51,912 nt of DNA from an uncultured Rhodobacterales bacterium (GTDB lineage Bacteria; Pseudomonadota; Alphaproteobacteria; Rhodobacterales; Rhodobacteraceae), in NCBI GenBank assembly GCA_903845215.1, contig CAIMWI010000009.1:1-51912 (forward strand), read 5' to 3'. Under the pieces are notes generated by a model. The model made no database searches. It saw only the letters and a list, made by a program, of their open reading frames with translations, and was not told the origin of the DNA. Shown here one piece after another: positions 41,091 to 49,376 of the stretch. Positions within the stretch are counted from its first letter, which is position 1; every line of letters starts with the position of its first letter. The translations under genes were made by a program, and so were the position numbers.

Positions 41091-42140
41091 ATGGCCGAAG
41101 TCAGGATCCGCGATCTGACGAAATCTTATGGTGCAATGCAGGTCGTCCATGGGGTGAATGTCGATATTCAGGATGGTCAATTCGTGGTGCTGGTTGGCCC
41201 GTCGGGCTGCGGCAAATCCACGCTTTTGCGCATGATTGCGGGCCTAGAGGGTATCAGCGGCGGCACGATTTCCATAGGCGACCGCGTGGTCAATAACCTG
41301 CCGCCGGCCGAGCGCGACATCGCGATGGTCTTTCAAAACTATGCGCTTTACCCGCACAAGACAGTGGGGGCCAATATGGGCTTTCCGCTAAAGATGGCGC
41401 GGATGGACAAGGCCGAGATTGAAACCCGTGTGAACCGAGCGGCCGATATCTTGGGGCTGAAGCCCTATCTTGACCGCTATCCCCGCGCCCTATCGGGGGG
41501 GCAGCGCCAGCGCGTCGCCATGGGCCGCGCCATCGTGCGCGACCCGCAGGTGTTTTTGTTTGACGAGCCTTTGTCGAACCTTGACGCCAAGCTGCGCGTG
41601 CAGATGCGTTCGGAAATCCGCGAGCTGCACCAGCGTTTGGGCACGACCACCGTCTATGTGACCCATGACCAGATCGAAGCGATGACCATGGCCGACCGCA
41701 TCGTGGTGATGCGCGATGGCCGCATCAGCCAAGTCGGCGCGCCGTTGGAGCTGTACGACCGGCCGATCAACACCTTTGTTGCGGGCTTTATCGGCTCGCC
41801 CTCGATGAACCTGATCGCCGGTGAGGTGGCGGGGGATCGTTTTAAGGCGGGCGGCATTGATCTGCCGATGCCTGCGGGGGCGACGATCGCCCAAGGCACC
41901 AAGCTAACCTACGGCATTCGCCCTGAACATTTGACCCTGGCTGACAGCGGCCAGCCCGTCACGGTGGTGGTGGTCGAACCCACGGGGGCCGAAATTCATC
42001 TGGTGCTGCGCGCAGGCGAGGTGGAAATGACGGCCGTTGTGCGCGAACGCCAAGCCTTCCAACCCGGCCAAACGCTGCACATCGCCCCGCTGCCCGGCAT
42101 GGTGCATTTGTTTGACGAAGCCGGAGACCGCATCGCATGA
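41091..42140 (+). CDS. Sugar ABC transporter ATP-binding protein (UgpC/MalK type)
   Basis: A 349-residue ATPase with Walker A 'GPSGCGKST' (residues 36-44), Q-loop '[14 protein letters not shown]' (about 78-91), signature '[14 protein letters not shown]' (about 134-147), Walker B '[12 protein letters not shown]' (about 152-163) and switch 'VTHDQ' (about 190). A C-terminal TOBE-like domain of about 110 residues, as in MalK/UgpC, makes up the rest. It energises the sugar importer. It overlaps the SGNH hydrolase gene by 4 nt. GGGAGGAAT is its ribosome site. Confidence 0.9.
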   Translation: MAEVRIRDLTKSYGAMQVVHGVNVDIQDGQFVVLVGPSGCGKSTLLRMIAGLEGISGGTISIGDRVVNNLPPAERDIAMVFQNYALYPHKTVGANMGFPLKMARMDKAEIETRVNRAADILGLKPYLDRYPRALSGGQRQRVAMGRAIVRDPQVFLFDEPLSNLDAKLRVQMRSEIRELHQRLGTTTVYVTHDQIEAMTMADRIVVMRDGRISQVGAPLELYDRPINTFVAGFIGSPSMNLIAGEVAGDRFKAGGIDLPMPAGATIAQGTKLTYGIRPEHLTLADSGQPVTVVVVEPTGAEIHLVLRAGEVEMTAVVRERQAFQPGQTLHIAPLPGMVHLFDEAGDRIA

Positions 42141-42781
42141 CCCGCACGATCCTTTGTTTTGGCGATTCCAACACCCACGGCACCCGCCCCATGCCCAGCC
42201 TCGACGGGGCAGGGCGGTTTGATCACGCCGCACGCTGGCCTTCGGTGATGGGCAAGGCTTTGGGGCCGGAGTATGAGGTGATCAACGAAGGCCATCCGGG
42301 CCGCACCACCGTGCTGGATGACCCGATGACAGGCGAATACCGCAGCGGCATTCGCGTGCTGCCCGCGCTTTTGGAAAGCCACAAGCCCTTGGATCTGGTA
42401 ATCTTGAAGGTGGGCACCAATGATTTGAAAAGCTGCTTTCACGTCAGTGCCGCCGACATCGCCTTTTTCATTGACCGACTTGTGCGCATGATCCGCTCCG
42501 CAGGGGCTGGCCCCAACGGGGCCGCGCCTCAGATACTCGTCGTGGCCCCCCCGCCGATCCTTGAGGTGGGCTGTCTGGCCGAGATGTTTGCCGGTGGGGC
42601 GGTTAAATCGCATGGGTTGGCCGCAGCGATCCAGTCGATGGCAAACCGCCTGCAGACCGGCTTTTTTGATGCCGGCCGTGTCATTGCGGTTAGCCCCGTT
42701 GACGGTATTCACTACGAAGCTGAAGCCCAAGTGCAACTGGGCCTTGCCATGGCCAAAGCCGTGTGTGCTCAACTGGCCTGA
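42137..42781 (+). CDS. SGNH/GDSL-family hydrolase
   Basis: A 214-residue SGNH esterase with the blocks visible: '[14 protein letters not shown]' (Ser at about residue 10), 'EGHPGRTTV' (Gly), 'LKVGTNDLK' (Asn, about 95) and a late '[13 protein letters not shown]' (Asp/His dyad, about 193). Single-domain arylesterase-like members remove acetyl or other acyl groups from sugars and can be cytoplasmic, since no signal peptide is present. It is coupled to the ATPase gene by ATGA overlap, which suggests deacylation of an imported acylated sugar. Confidence 0.85.
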   Translation: MTRTILCFGDSNTHGTRPMPSLDGAGRFDHAARWPSVMGKALGPEYEVINEGHPGRTTVLDDPMTGEYRSGIRVLPALLESHKPLDLVILKVGTNDLKSCFHVSAADIAFFIDRLVRMIRSAGAGPNGAAPQILVVAPPPILEVGCLAEMFAGGAVKSHGLAAAIQSMANRLQTGFFDAGRVIAVSPVDGIHYEAEAQVQLGLAMAKAVCAQLA

Positions 42782-42847
42782 CAGGCTTGTGCCCAAAACC
42801 TTTCGCCTGCGCCCAAGGGCTATTCAGGCAACCCTTTAGGAGGAATG

Positions 42848-43315
42848 ATGCTTAAGAACCTCGACAACCGCCTAAACGCCGAAGTGCTGTATGCGCTGCG
42901 CGCCATGGGCCACGGTGACACGCTGGTGATTGCGGACACCAACTTTCCGTCCGATTCCATCGCCCGCCAAACCGTTCTGGGCGAGCTGTTGCGGATGGAC
43001 AATCTGACTTGTGCCGAGGCGGTGGAAGCGGTTTTGTCGGTGCTGCCGCTGGATACCTTTGTGGACGACTTTGCTGGCCGCATGGAAGTGGTGGGCGCGC
43101 CGGACAAGATCGAACCCGTACAAGCCGAGGTGCAGGCCAAGATCAACGCTGCCGAGGGCCGTGTGCGTGAGATGATCTCGATCGAGCGGTTCGATTTTTA
43201 CGACCGCGCGCGCGAGGCTTATGCCGTGATCCAAACCGGCGAGCGGCGGTTTTATGGCTGCTTTATCTTGCGCAAAGGTGTGATTGCGCCGGATGCGGTT
43301 GGATCGGTTCACTAG
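42848..43315 (+). CDS. RbsD/FucU-family sugar mutarotase (copy 2)
   Basis: A 155-residue FucU-type protein ('LNAEVLYALRAMGHGDTLVIADTNFP', 'LPLDTFVDDFAGRMEVVG', ending 'FYDRAREAYAVIQTGERRFYGCFILRKGVI'). It is clearly paralogous to the gene at 33354-33809 but diverged in sequence. AGGAGG lies 4 nt before ATG 42848 and only 1 nt before an adjacent ATG at 42845, so 42848 is preferred. One nucleotide separates its stop from the ribokinase start; mutarotation and phosphorylation are likely consecutive. Confidence 0.85.
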   Translation: MLKNLDNRLNAEVLYALRAMGHGDTLVIADTNFPSDSIARQTVLGELLRMDNLTCAEAVEAVLSVLPLDTFVDDFAGRMEVVGAPDKIEPVQAEVQAKINAAEGRVREMISIERFDFYDRAREAYAVIQTGERRFYGCFILRKGVIAPDAVGSVH

Positions 43316-43316
43316 C

Positions 43317-44234
43317 ATGGGCCGCGTTGTCATCCTTGGCGTCTTTGTTGCTGATACCGCCTACCGCGCGCCGCGCCAGCCCAAACTGGGCGAGACGATT
43401 ATGGGCAAAAGCTTTGCCTTGGGGCCGGGGGGGAAAGGGTCGAACCAAGCCGTGGCAGCGGCCATGGCGGGGGCCGAGACGCATTTTATCAGCCGTTTGG
43501 GCAAAGACCCCTTTGCCGATATGGCGCTGGCAACGTGGGCCAAGGCGGGGGTGACACCGGCCATCACGCAAGACCGCAACAGTTACACGGGGGCGGCTTA
43601 TATCTTCATCGAAGATGCCACGGGCAACAATGCCATCATCATCGCACCGGGTGCTGCCGCCGATATTGCTACAGGTGATGTTGATGTGAACGCGGATCTG
43701 ATCCGGTCCGCCAAGGTCTTTGTCACGCAGTTGGAACAGCCCATCCCCGTCGCTGTCCATGCGCTGAAACTGGCCCGCGCTTCAGGTGTCACCACGATCT
43801 TAAACCCCGCCCCCGCCGCCAGTCTGCCCGATGGCATGATCGCCCTGTGCGATTACGTCACCCCCAACGAATCCGAGGCCGAGGCGCTGACGGGCCTGCC
43901 TGTCACCTCGATCGCTGAGGCCGAAGTTGCTGCTCGCGCCCTGCGGGCCTTGGGGGCTGGGGCTGCGATTATCACCTTGGGCGAAAAGGGCGCGCTTTAC
44001 CAAGACGCCACCCGCACCGTGCATGTGCCGCCCTTCTATGCAGGCCCCGTGGTTGAAACCACAGGTGCCGGCGATGCCTTTAACGGCGGCTTTGCGGCGG
44101 CTTTGGCCGAAGGGCAAGATCCGGTGGATGCCGTGCGCTTTGGTTCTGCCACAGCGGGCATTTCGGTCACCCGTGCAGGCACGGCCCCAGCAATGCCCGC
44201 GAGGGCCGAGATCGAGGCGCTGCTGCGGGCCTAA
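43317..44234 (+). CDS. rbsK: Ribokinase (PfkB family)
   Basis: A 305-residue PfkB-family sugar kinase with ribokinase features: 'GEIIMGKSFALGPGGKGSNQAVAAA'-like start (the GGKGxNQA motif at about residues 38-45), 'GAAYIFIEDATGNNAIIIAPGAA' (about 100-122), and C-terminal 'TTGAGDAFNGGFAAAL' (about 247-262) with the catalytic Asp and anion hole. It phosphorylates ribose or a similar sugar after the mutarotase step. It follows the FucU-like gene by one nucleotide in the operon that starts with the ABC ATPase. Confidence 0.85.
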   Translation: MGRVVILGVFVADTAYRAPRQPKLGETIMGKSFALGPGGKGSNQAVAAAMAGAETHFISRLGKDPFADMALATWAKAGVTPAITQDRNSYTGAAYIFIEDATGNNAIIIAPGAAADIATGDVDVNADLIRSAKVFVTQLEQPIPVAVHALKLARASGVTTILNPAPAASLPDGMIALCDYVTPNESEAEALTGLPVTSIAEAEVAARALRALGAGAAIITLGEKGALYQDATRTVHVPPFYAGPVVETTGAGDAFNGGFAAALAEGQDPVDAVRFGSATAGISVTRAGTAPAMPARAEIEALLRA

Positions 44235-44275
44235 GCGCGGTTGATTCCCGCCCCACATCCTTCTAGGTCTTGGCC

Positions 44276-44728
44276 ATGATCACGCAGAAGATGAAATATG
44301 CGCTTAAAGCGCTGCTGACGTTGGCTGATGAAGCCACCCAGCCCGACCCGCAAGCCTTGACGATCGAAGAGATCGCCAAGCGCTCGGGCGCGCCCAAGCG
44401 GTTTTTGGAGCATATTCTGCTGGAAATCCGCAACGCGGGCTATATCGCCTCGACCCGCGGGCGGTCGGGCGGGTATCAGATGATCAAGCCTGCGGCGGCG
44501 GTGTCAATTTCTGAACTGCTGCGGATGATAGATGGGCCGATTGCGCCCTTGCCCTGCCTGTCACGCCGCGCCTATCAGCGCTGCGAGGATTGCTCTGATG
44601 AAGACACCTGCCGCATTCGCAAAGTTTTTGCCGAGGTGTTTTGGTCGTATCTGGTGCTGATCGAAAGCCTGACCTTGGCTGATATCCAAGGATCAGCCGA
44701 TAAGCAGGCGGCGGTGTTGGGCGCCTGA
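44276..44728 (+). CDS. Rrf2-family transcriptional regulator with cysteine cluster
   Basis: A 150-residue winged-helix regulator starting MITQKMKYALKALLTLADEA, with 'IEEIAKRSGAPKRFLEHILLEIRNAGYI' (recognition region) and 'STRGRSGGYQMIKP' (wing). Four cysteines follow in 'PCLSRRAYQRCEDCSDEDTC' (residues about 95-114), like the Fe-S cluster ligands of IscR/NsrR relatives. It may therefore sense iron, oxygen or a small molecule. The ATG at 44276 follows TAGG; a TTG at 44270 is possible. It ends 98 nt before an aldolase gene and a palindrome lies between. Confidence 0.83.
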   Translation: MITQKMKYALKALLTLADEATQPDPQALTIEEIAKRSGAPKRFLEHILLEIRNAGYIASTRGRSGGYQMIKPAAAVSISELLRMIDGPIAPLPCLSRRAYQRCEDCSDEDTCRIRKVFAEVFWSYLVLIESLTLADIQGSADKQAAVLGA

Positions 44729-44772
44729 TCGCACCCTTTGGGCTTAAGGCCGCGGTTGACGGGCGCAGGCCT

Positions 44773-44798
44773 ATCTGGTCAGAGTCGCGCGACCAGAT
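44773..44798. promoter_or_regulatory. ATCTGGTC-N10-GACCAGAT palindrome before the aldolase operon
   Basis: A perfect 8-bp inverted repeat (44773-44780 and 44791-44798) with 10-nt spacer. A -35-like TTGACG lies at 44756. It stands between the Rrf2 gene and the aldolase gene and is a candidate operator for the Rrf2 protein or another regulator. Confidence 0.55.
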
Positions 44799-44826
44799 CG
44801 CGCCGCAAATCCCAAGGAGTCCCGCC

Positions 44827-45654
44827 ATGAAACAAGCCCGTATGAACCGCCTTTTCGCCCCCTCGGGCCATTGTTTCGATGTGGCCATCGACCACGGCAT
44901 GTTCAACGAGACCTCGTTTCTGGGCGGGATCGAGAATATGACGAAATCCATCCACACCGTGGCCAAAGCGGCACCTGATGCGATTCAACTTCCCCCCGGC
45001 ACGGCCAAGATCTTGCAGGCCATCCCCGGCAAGACCCGCCCCGCCTTGGTGCTGCGCACCGATATCGCCAATGTCTACGGCACGCCCTTGCCCGCCACGC
45101 TGTTTTCCGAAGTGATCGACCGACCCGTCGAACAGGCCCTGACGCTGGATGCCGCCTGTGTTGTGGTGAACCTGCTGTTGCTGCCCAACCAGCCTGAAGT
45201 GTACCGCGCCTGCATTCGCAACGTGAACGCCCTCAAACGCGAATGCGAGATTTACGGCATGCCTTTGATGGTGGAACCCTTGGTCATGCAAGACAATGCC
45301 AAGGGCGGTTATATGGTGGATGGCAATATCGACCTGATCCTCCCGTTGGTCCGTCAAGCGGCAGAACTGGGGGCCGATATCATCAAAGCCGACCCCTGCA
45401 CCCATGTGCAAGACTATCACCGCGTGATCGAAATTGCCCAAGGCCTGCCCGTGCTGGTGCGCGGCGGTGGGCGGGTGTCAGACAGCGAAATCCTCTCCCG
45501 CACGGTGGAATTGATGAAACAAGGTGCCAAGGGCATCGTTTATGGCCGCAATGTGGTGCAACACGCCCGCCCCGATGCGATCACCAAGGCGCTGATGGCC
45601 GTGGTGCATGACGGGGTGTCTGCGGATGCCGCCTTGGCGATGATGGAGGCGTAA
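44827..45654 (+). CDS. Class I aldolase (LsrF/DeoC-like)
   Basis: A 275-residue TIM-barrel protein with 'GHCFDVAIDHGMFN' near the start (residues about 16-29), 'MPLMVEPLVMQDNAKGG' (about 148) and 'ADIIKADPCTHVQDY' (about 185), where K is the likely Schiff-base lysine, plus 'PVLVRGGGRVSDSEIL'. It resembles DhnA/LsrF-type class I aldolases that cleave phosphorylated sugars. AAGGAG precedes the ATG. It heads an operon with a Gfo/Idh dehydrogenase and a PfkB kinase; dehydrogenase, kinase and aldolase together suggest a complete sugar or polyol catabolic route. Confidence 0.82.
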   Translation: MKQARMNRLFAPSGHCFDVAIDHGMFNETSFLGGIENMTKSIHTVAKAAPDAIQLPPGTAKILQAIPGKTRPALVLRTDIANVYGTPLPATLFSEVIDRPVEQALTLDAACVVVNLLLLPNQPEVYRACIRNVNALKRECEIYGMPLMVEPLVMQDNAKGGYMVDGNIDLILPLVRQAAELGADIIKADPCTHVQDYHRVIEIAQGLPVLVRGGGRVSDSEILSRTVELMKQGAKGIVYGRNVVQHARPDAITKALMAVVHDGVSADAALAMMEA

Positions 45655-46794
45655 GTGCAAGAGATCCGCTTTGCCATCATCGGCTGCGGCCTGATGGGGC
45701 GCGAGTTTGCCTCGGCCGCAGCGCGCTGGATGCATGTTTCGGGCATGAAAGCGCGGCCGAAGATTGTCGCCGTCTGCGACACCAACCCCGCGCTGATGGA
45801 CTGGTTCACCGCCGCCCTTGGCCCCTTGCACTGCGCCACCGATTACCGCCAAACGCTGGCCCTGGCCGAGGTCGACGCCGTCTATTGTGCTGTGCCCCAT
45901 GTGTTGCATGCCGAGATTTATCCGGCGATTCTGGCGGCCGGAAAGCATCTGTTTGGCGAAAAGCCCTTCGGGATGGACCGCGCCCAAAACCGCGTGATCA
46001 TGAAGGCCATCGCGGATCATCCAGAGGTTTTTGTGCGCTGCTCCTCCGAGATGCCATTTTACCCCGGCGCGCAAAAGGTGATTGATTTTGTCACCTCCGG
46101 TGCTGTTGGTCCGATCTTAGAGGTCGAGGGGCATTTCCTGCATTCGTCCGACATCAACCCCGATAAGCCCTTGAACTGGAAGCGCATGTCCAAGATCAAC
46201 GGCGACTACGGGTGCTTGGGCGATCTGGGCATGCATGTGCTGCATGTGCCGCTGCGTTTGGGGTGGAAGCCTTCGCGGGTGTCAGCCGATCTGGTCAAGC
46301 GTGTCAGCGAAAGGCCCGATGGCAAAGGGGCTATGGTCACCTGCGACACATGGGACAATGCCACAATTCACGCCCATGTGCCCCACGCCTTGGGCGATTT
46401 TCCCATGACGCTGAAGACGTGGCGCATTGCGCCTGGAGAGGCCAACTCGTGGTCGATCAAGGTCTTAGGGATGCACGGATCGGCCAGCTTCTCAACCAAG
46501 ACCCCCCGCCAGTGGAGCTTTATGCGCTATACCGTTGGCGGCCCGCAGGCTTGGGCGACCGAGGATCTGGGCTATACCCCGCTTTTCCCCGCCATCACCG
46601 GCGGAATCTTTGAATTCGGCTTCACCGATGCGATTTTGCAGATGTGGGCGGCGTTTTTGGACGAGATGACGGGTGGTGATGCCAAGGGTTTTGGCTGCGC
46701 CACGCCGGCTGAAGCCGCCGATCACCACGCCGTTCTAACCGCTGCTTTGCAGGCAGGCATCGAAGGGCGCACCTTGGCGGTGGACTACGCATGA
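45655..46794 (+). CDS. Gfo/Idh/MocA-family oxidoreductase
   Basis: A 379-residue NAD(P)-dependent oxidoreductase. It has an N-terminal Rossmann motif 'FAIIGCGLMGREFASAA' (residues 4-20), 'AVYCAVPHVLHAEIYPAILAAGKHLFGEKPFG' (about 76-107) with the catalytic K of 'EKP', and a C-terminal alpha/beta domain containing 'GDYGCLGDLGMHVLHVPLRLG' (about 182). It starts with GTG directly after the aldolase stop, and overlaps the kinase gene by 4 nt. It oxidises a sugar or inositol-like polyol; substrate not determinable. Confidence 0.85.
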   Translation: MQEIRFAIIGCGLMGREFASAAARWMHVSGMKARPKIVAVCDTNPALMDWFTAALGPLHCATDYRQTLALAEVDAVYCAVPHVLHAEIYPAILAAGKHLFGEKPFGMDRAQNRVIMKAIADHPEVFVRCSSEMPFYPGAQKVIDFVTSGAVGPILEVEGHFLHSSDINPDKPLNWKRMSKINGDYGCLGDLGMHVLHVPLRLGWKPSRVSADLVKRVSERPDGKGAMVTCDTWDNATIHAHVPHALGDFPMTLKTWRIAPGEANSWSIKVLGMHGSASFSTKTPRQWSFMRYTVGGPQAWATEDLGYTPLFPAITGGIFEFGFTDAILQMWAAFLDEMTGGDAKGFGCATPAEAADHHAVLTAALQAGIEGRTLAVDYA

Positions 46795-47765
46795 CGGGCG
46801 GGATTGTCTGCGCTGGCAACTGGATCGTGGATATCGTCCATGTGATCGACCGCTGGCCGGAAAAATCTCAACTGGTGACGATCGCCAAGGAAGTGGAGGG
46901 TATCGGCGGCGGTGCGGCCAATGTGCTGCTGGCGCTGGATGCCTTTGGCGTCGATGTGCCGCTGTTTGCTATGGGGCTGGTGGGCAACGACCCGCATGGG
47001 GCGACGTGCCGAGCGGCCCTAGCCCGATCACGCGTCGATCTGCGCTGGTTGGTCAGCACGCCCAAGGCCATGACAGCACATACCCATGTCATGACGCTTC
47101 CGGGCGACAGCCGGACGTTCTTTTACCACCCCGGCTGCAATGATCTTTTGGGCGAAACCGACCTGCCGGTCGAGGCTGCCGCCCAAGCCGGAGCGAGGCT
47201 TTTCTACCTGGGCTATCTGAACCTTCTGGGGGCCTTGGATGCCTTGCAAGACGGTCAAACCGCTGCTGCGCGGGTGCTGGCGCGGGCAAGGGCTGCGGGG
47301 ATGGTGACCTGTGTTGACCTTGTCTCTAAAGCCGGACCGGAGTTTGCCGCCGTGGTTGCGGCCAGCCTGCCGCAGATTGACTACCTTTTCCTGAACGAGG
47401 TCGAAGCCGCCTTGGCCACTGGCATTCCGATCTCAGGCCCCGCTGATCAGGCGGGCATCAACGCCGCAGCGCGGGCTTTGCTGGATGGCGGAGTGCACCA
47501 AGCGGTAATCATCCACACGCCCGCCTTGGGCCTTTGGGCGGCGCGATACGGGGTTGTGACCCGCGCGCCCGATCCTGTGGTGGTGATCGTCAACCCCTTG
47601 GGGGCGGGCGATGCCTTTTGCGCGGGGGTGATCTGGGGCATCCATGAGGGCTGGACGCCCGACCGCGCCTTGGCCCTTGGCCACCGTGCCGCGGCTGAAT
47701 GTTTAAAGGGCGAGACGGCGACGGGCAGCATTCCCGATCTTAACGTTTTGTTAGCCGGCCTTTGA
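46791..47765 (+). CDS. PfkB-family sugar kinase
   Basis: A 324-residue kinase of the PfkB/adenosine-kinase type: 'GIGGGAANVLLALDAFGVDVPLFAMGLVGND' (about residues 37-68), 'YLFLNEVEAALATG' (about 195), and 'VNPLGAGDAFCAGVIWG' (about 266) with the catalytic Asp. It would phosphorylate a sugar or keto-deoxy acid for the aldolase encoded two genes upstream. It is the last gene of the operon; its stop is 2 nt before a hairpin-pair element. Confidence 0.85.
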   Translation: MTGGIVCAGNWIVDIVHVIDRWPEKSQLVTIAKEVEGIGGGAANVLLALDAFGVDVPLFAMGLVGNDPHGATCRAALARSRVDLRWLVSTPKAMTAHTHVMTLPGDSRTFFYHPGCNDLLGETDLPVEAAAQAGARLFYLGYLNLLGALDALQDGQTAAARVLARARAAGMVTCVDLVSKAGPEFAAVVAASLPQIDYLFLNEVEAALATGIPISGPADQAGINAAARALLDGGVHQAVIIHTPALGLWAARYGVVTRAPDPVVVIVNPLGAGDAFCAGVIWGIHEGWTPDRALALGHRAAAECLKGETATGSIPDLNVLLAGL

Positions 47766-47767
47766 GT

Positions 47768-47876
47768 CACGATTTTTCTGCGAAAAATCGGGGTTCTCGT
47801 TTGAACCGTTCGGTTGATAAAATTGCGGCGCACAGTCGATCAAGCGCAAGCTTTGATTTTTCGCAGAAAAATCGTG
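47768..47876. repeat. Inverted pair of GATTTTTC hairpins, locus D, reversed order and wide spacing
   Basis: A 22-bp perfect inverted repeat has its left arm at 47768-47789 (CAC then GATTTTTCTGCGAAAAATC) and its right arm at 47855-47876 (GATTTTTCGCAGAAAAATC then GTG). The arms are 65 nt apart. Compared with loci A-C, the two copies are in the opposite order and the interior is much longer. The element fills the gap between convergent genes and has the shape of a small non-autonomous mobile unit; no target duplication is evident. Confidence 0.85.
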
Positions 47877-47879
47877 GCC

Positions 47880-49259
47880 TCAATGCCGCCCTGTCAGCCA
47901 ATTGCCAAACTTGGCAAAGCGCGACGGGCCAATGCCCAAACGCTCTTCGCGCCGGTCTGCCAATCGCAACAGCGTGTACATGGTATGCACGCCCAACCAG
48001 CGAAACGGCTCGCGCTCCCACACCCGCACGCGGCGGTTGACCCATGGCAGGCGGGTGATCTCGGTGTCTTTGCCCAAGACCAAATCCGCCAATGTCCGCC
48101 CCGCAAGGTTCGAGGTCGACACCCCCACCCCGACATAGCCCCCCGCCCAGCCCAGACCTGTGGCCTTGTCAAACCCCACCGTGGCACACCAATCCCGCGG
48201 CACGCCGATGACACCGCACCACGCATGTTCAATCGGATAAGCGGCGGCTTGCGGGAAATAGCGGTGTAACACCTCGGTCAAACGGCGGATGGTTTCGGCA
48301 TCCGGCGCGCCGTTCTTATCCATTTTTGATCCGAATTTATACGGCACCCCGCGCGCGCCCACGGTGATGCGGCCTTCACGCGTGCGTTGGCAGTAGCAAT
48401 AGGAATTGTTCAAATCGCCGATCAATTCGTGCCCATCCCAACCGATCTTGGCCCATACTTCAGGCGGCAGAATGGCCGTGGCGATTTGGGCCGAATTGAG
48501 CGGCAGCCAATCCCGTTTATGGCCCTTGAGCGTGGCGGAAAACCCTTCGGTGCCGCGCAAGATCACAGGGGCCGTGACGGTGCCTTTGGCAGTCACAACC
48601 TGGCCAGAGGTGTAAGACAAAACCTCTGTCCCCTCGACAATCCGCACCCCCGCGCGTTCCACCGCATCGGCCAGCCCGCGCACCAGTTTGGCGGGCTGAA
48701 TCCGCGCCATGCCCGTGATCGACAAAGCCCCCGTCACGCCCGGCACGCTGATGCGTTGGGTCACCTCAGCTGCGGACAATTCGCGCACACGGTCCACCTC
48801 TCCCCAATGATGCCGATGCGCCAGTTCGGATTTCAGCCGCGCCATCTGCGCGGGGTTCGAGGCGATCATCAGCTCTTCAGTCGGCAAAAAGTCTGCGTCG
48901 ATGCCTTGGTCTTGGCAGACACGGGCAATTTCGGCCACGGTGCCGCGCAGATGTGCTGCCATGTCGAGCACGGCTTGGCGCGATGAGGTTTTCGCATAGC
49001 GTTCATGGTCCCAAGCAAAGGTGCCCATGCACCATCCGCCGTTGCGGCCGGATGCGCCAAAGCCTGCGAAGTCTTTTTCAAGGATGATGATGTTCAGATC
49101 GGGTCTGGCCTGCTTTAAATACCATGCCGACCAAAGCCCCGTATACCCAGCACCAATGATCGCAACATCCACACTGACATCGCCCTGCAAGGCGGGACGG
49201 CGGGTTTTGGGCAGGCCGATGTCGGCGTACCAAAAGGACACATCGCCAATTTTCATCAT
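47880..49259 (-). CDS. FAD-dependent oxidoreductase (PuuB/DadA-like)
   Basis: A 459-residue flavoprotein with the FAD motif 'VAIIGAGYTGLWSAWYLKQARPDLNIIILEK' (residues about 32-62), 'GFGASGRNGGWC' (about 66) and C-terminal 'GLGWAGGYVGVGVSTSNLAGR' (about 385). It resembles gamma-glutamylputrescine oxidases and amine/amino-acid oxidases of the DAO family; an N-alkyl amino acid is a likely substrate. The start has two adjacent ATG codons (49259 and 49256). It may form a transcription unit with the LysR gene upstream on the same strand. Confidence 0.85.
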   Translation of the reverse strand: MMKIGDVSFWYADIGLPKTRRPALQGDVSVDVAIIGAGYTGLWSAWYLKQARPDLNIIILEKDFAGFGASGRNGGWCMGTFAWDHERYAKTSSRQAVLDMAAHLRGTVAEIARVCQDQGIDADFLPTEELMIASNPAQMARLKSELAHRHHWGEVDRVRELSAAEVTQRISVPGVTGALSITGMARIQPAKLVRGLADAVERAGVRIVEGTEVLSYTSGQVVTAKGTVTAPVILRGTEGFSATLKGHKRDWLPLNSAQIATAILPPEVWAKIGWDGHELIGDLNNSYCYCQRTREGRITVGARGVPYKFGSKMDKNGAPDAETIRRLTEVLHRYFPQAAAYPIEHAWCGVIGVPRDWCATVGFDKATGLGWAGGYVGVGVSTSNLAGRTLADLVLGKDTEITRLPWVNRRVRVWEREPFRWLGVHTMYTLLRLADRREERLGIGPSRFAKFGNWLTGRH

Positions 49260-49372
49260 CTCACCCGTTCACGGTCAAAAGCGCTTACCCATGCCACTTC
49301 AAACCAGCCTTGCCCCGCGCTGTAAAGGTCTACGAGCGCAAAAGACGCACGCTGTGGTGCGGCGGGGAACAT
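49256..49372 (-). CDS. Possible 38-residue ORF coupled to the FAD oxidoreductase
   Basis: An ATG at 49372 opens 38 codons (product starting MFPAAPQRASFALVDLYSAG) whose TGA overlaps the two ATG codons of the oxidoreductase gene. It starts 5 nt after the lysR stop. The coupling is suggestive, but no ribosome site or recognisable motif is seen, so it could be a leader frame or chance. Confidence 0.3.
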   Translation of the reverse strand: MFPAAPQRASFALVDLYSAGQGWFEVAWVSAFDRERVR

Positions 49373-49376
49373 GGGC

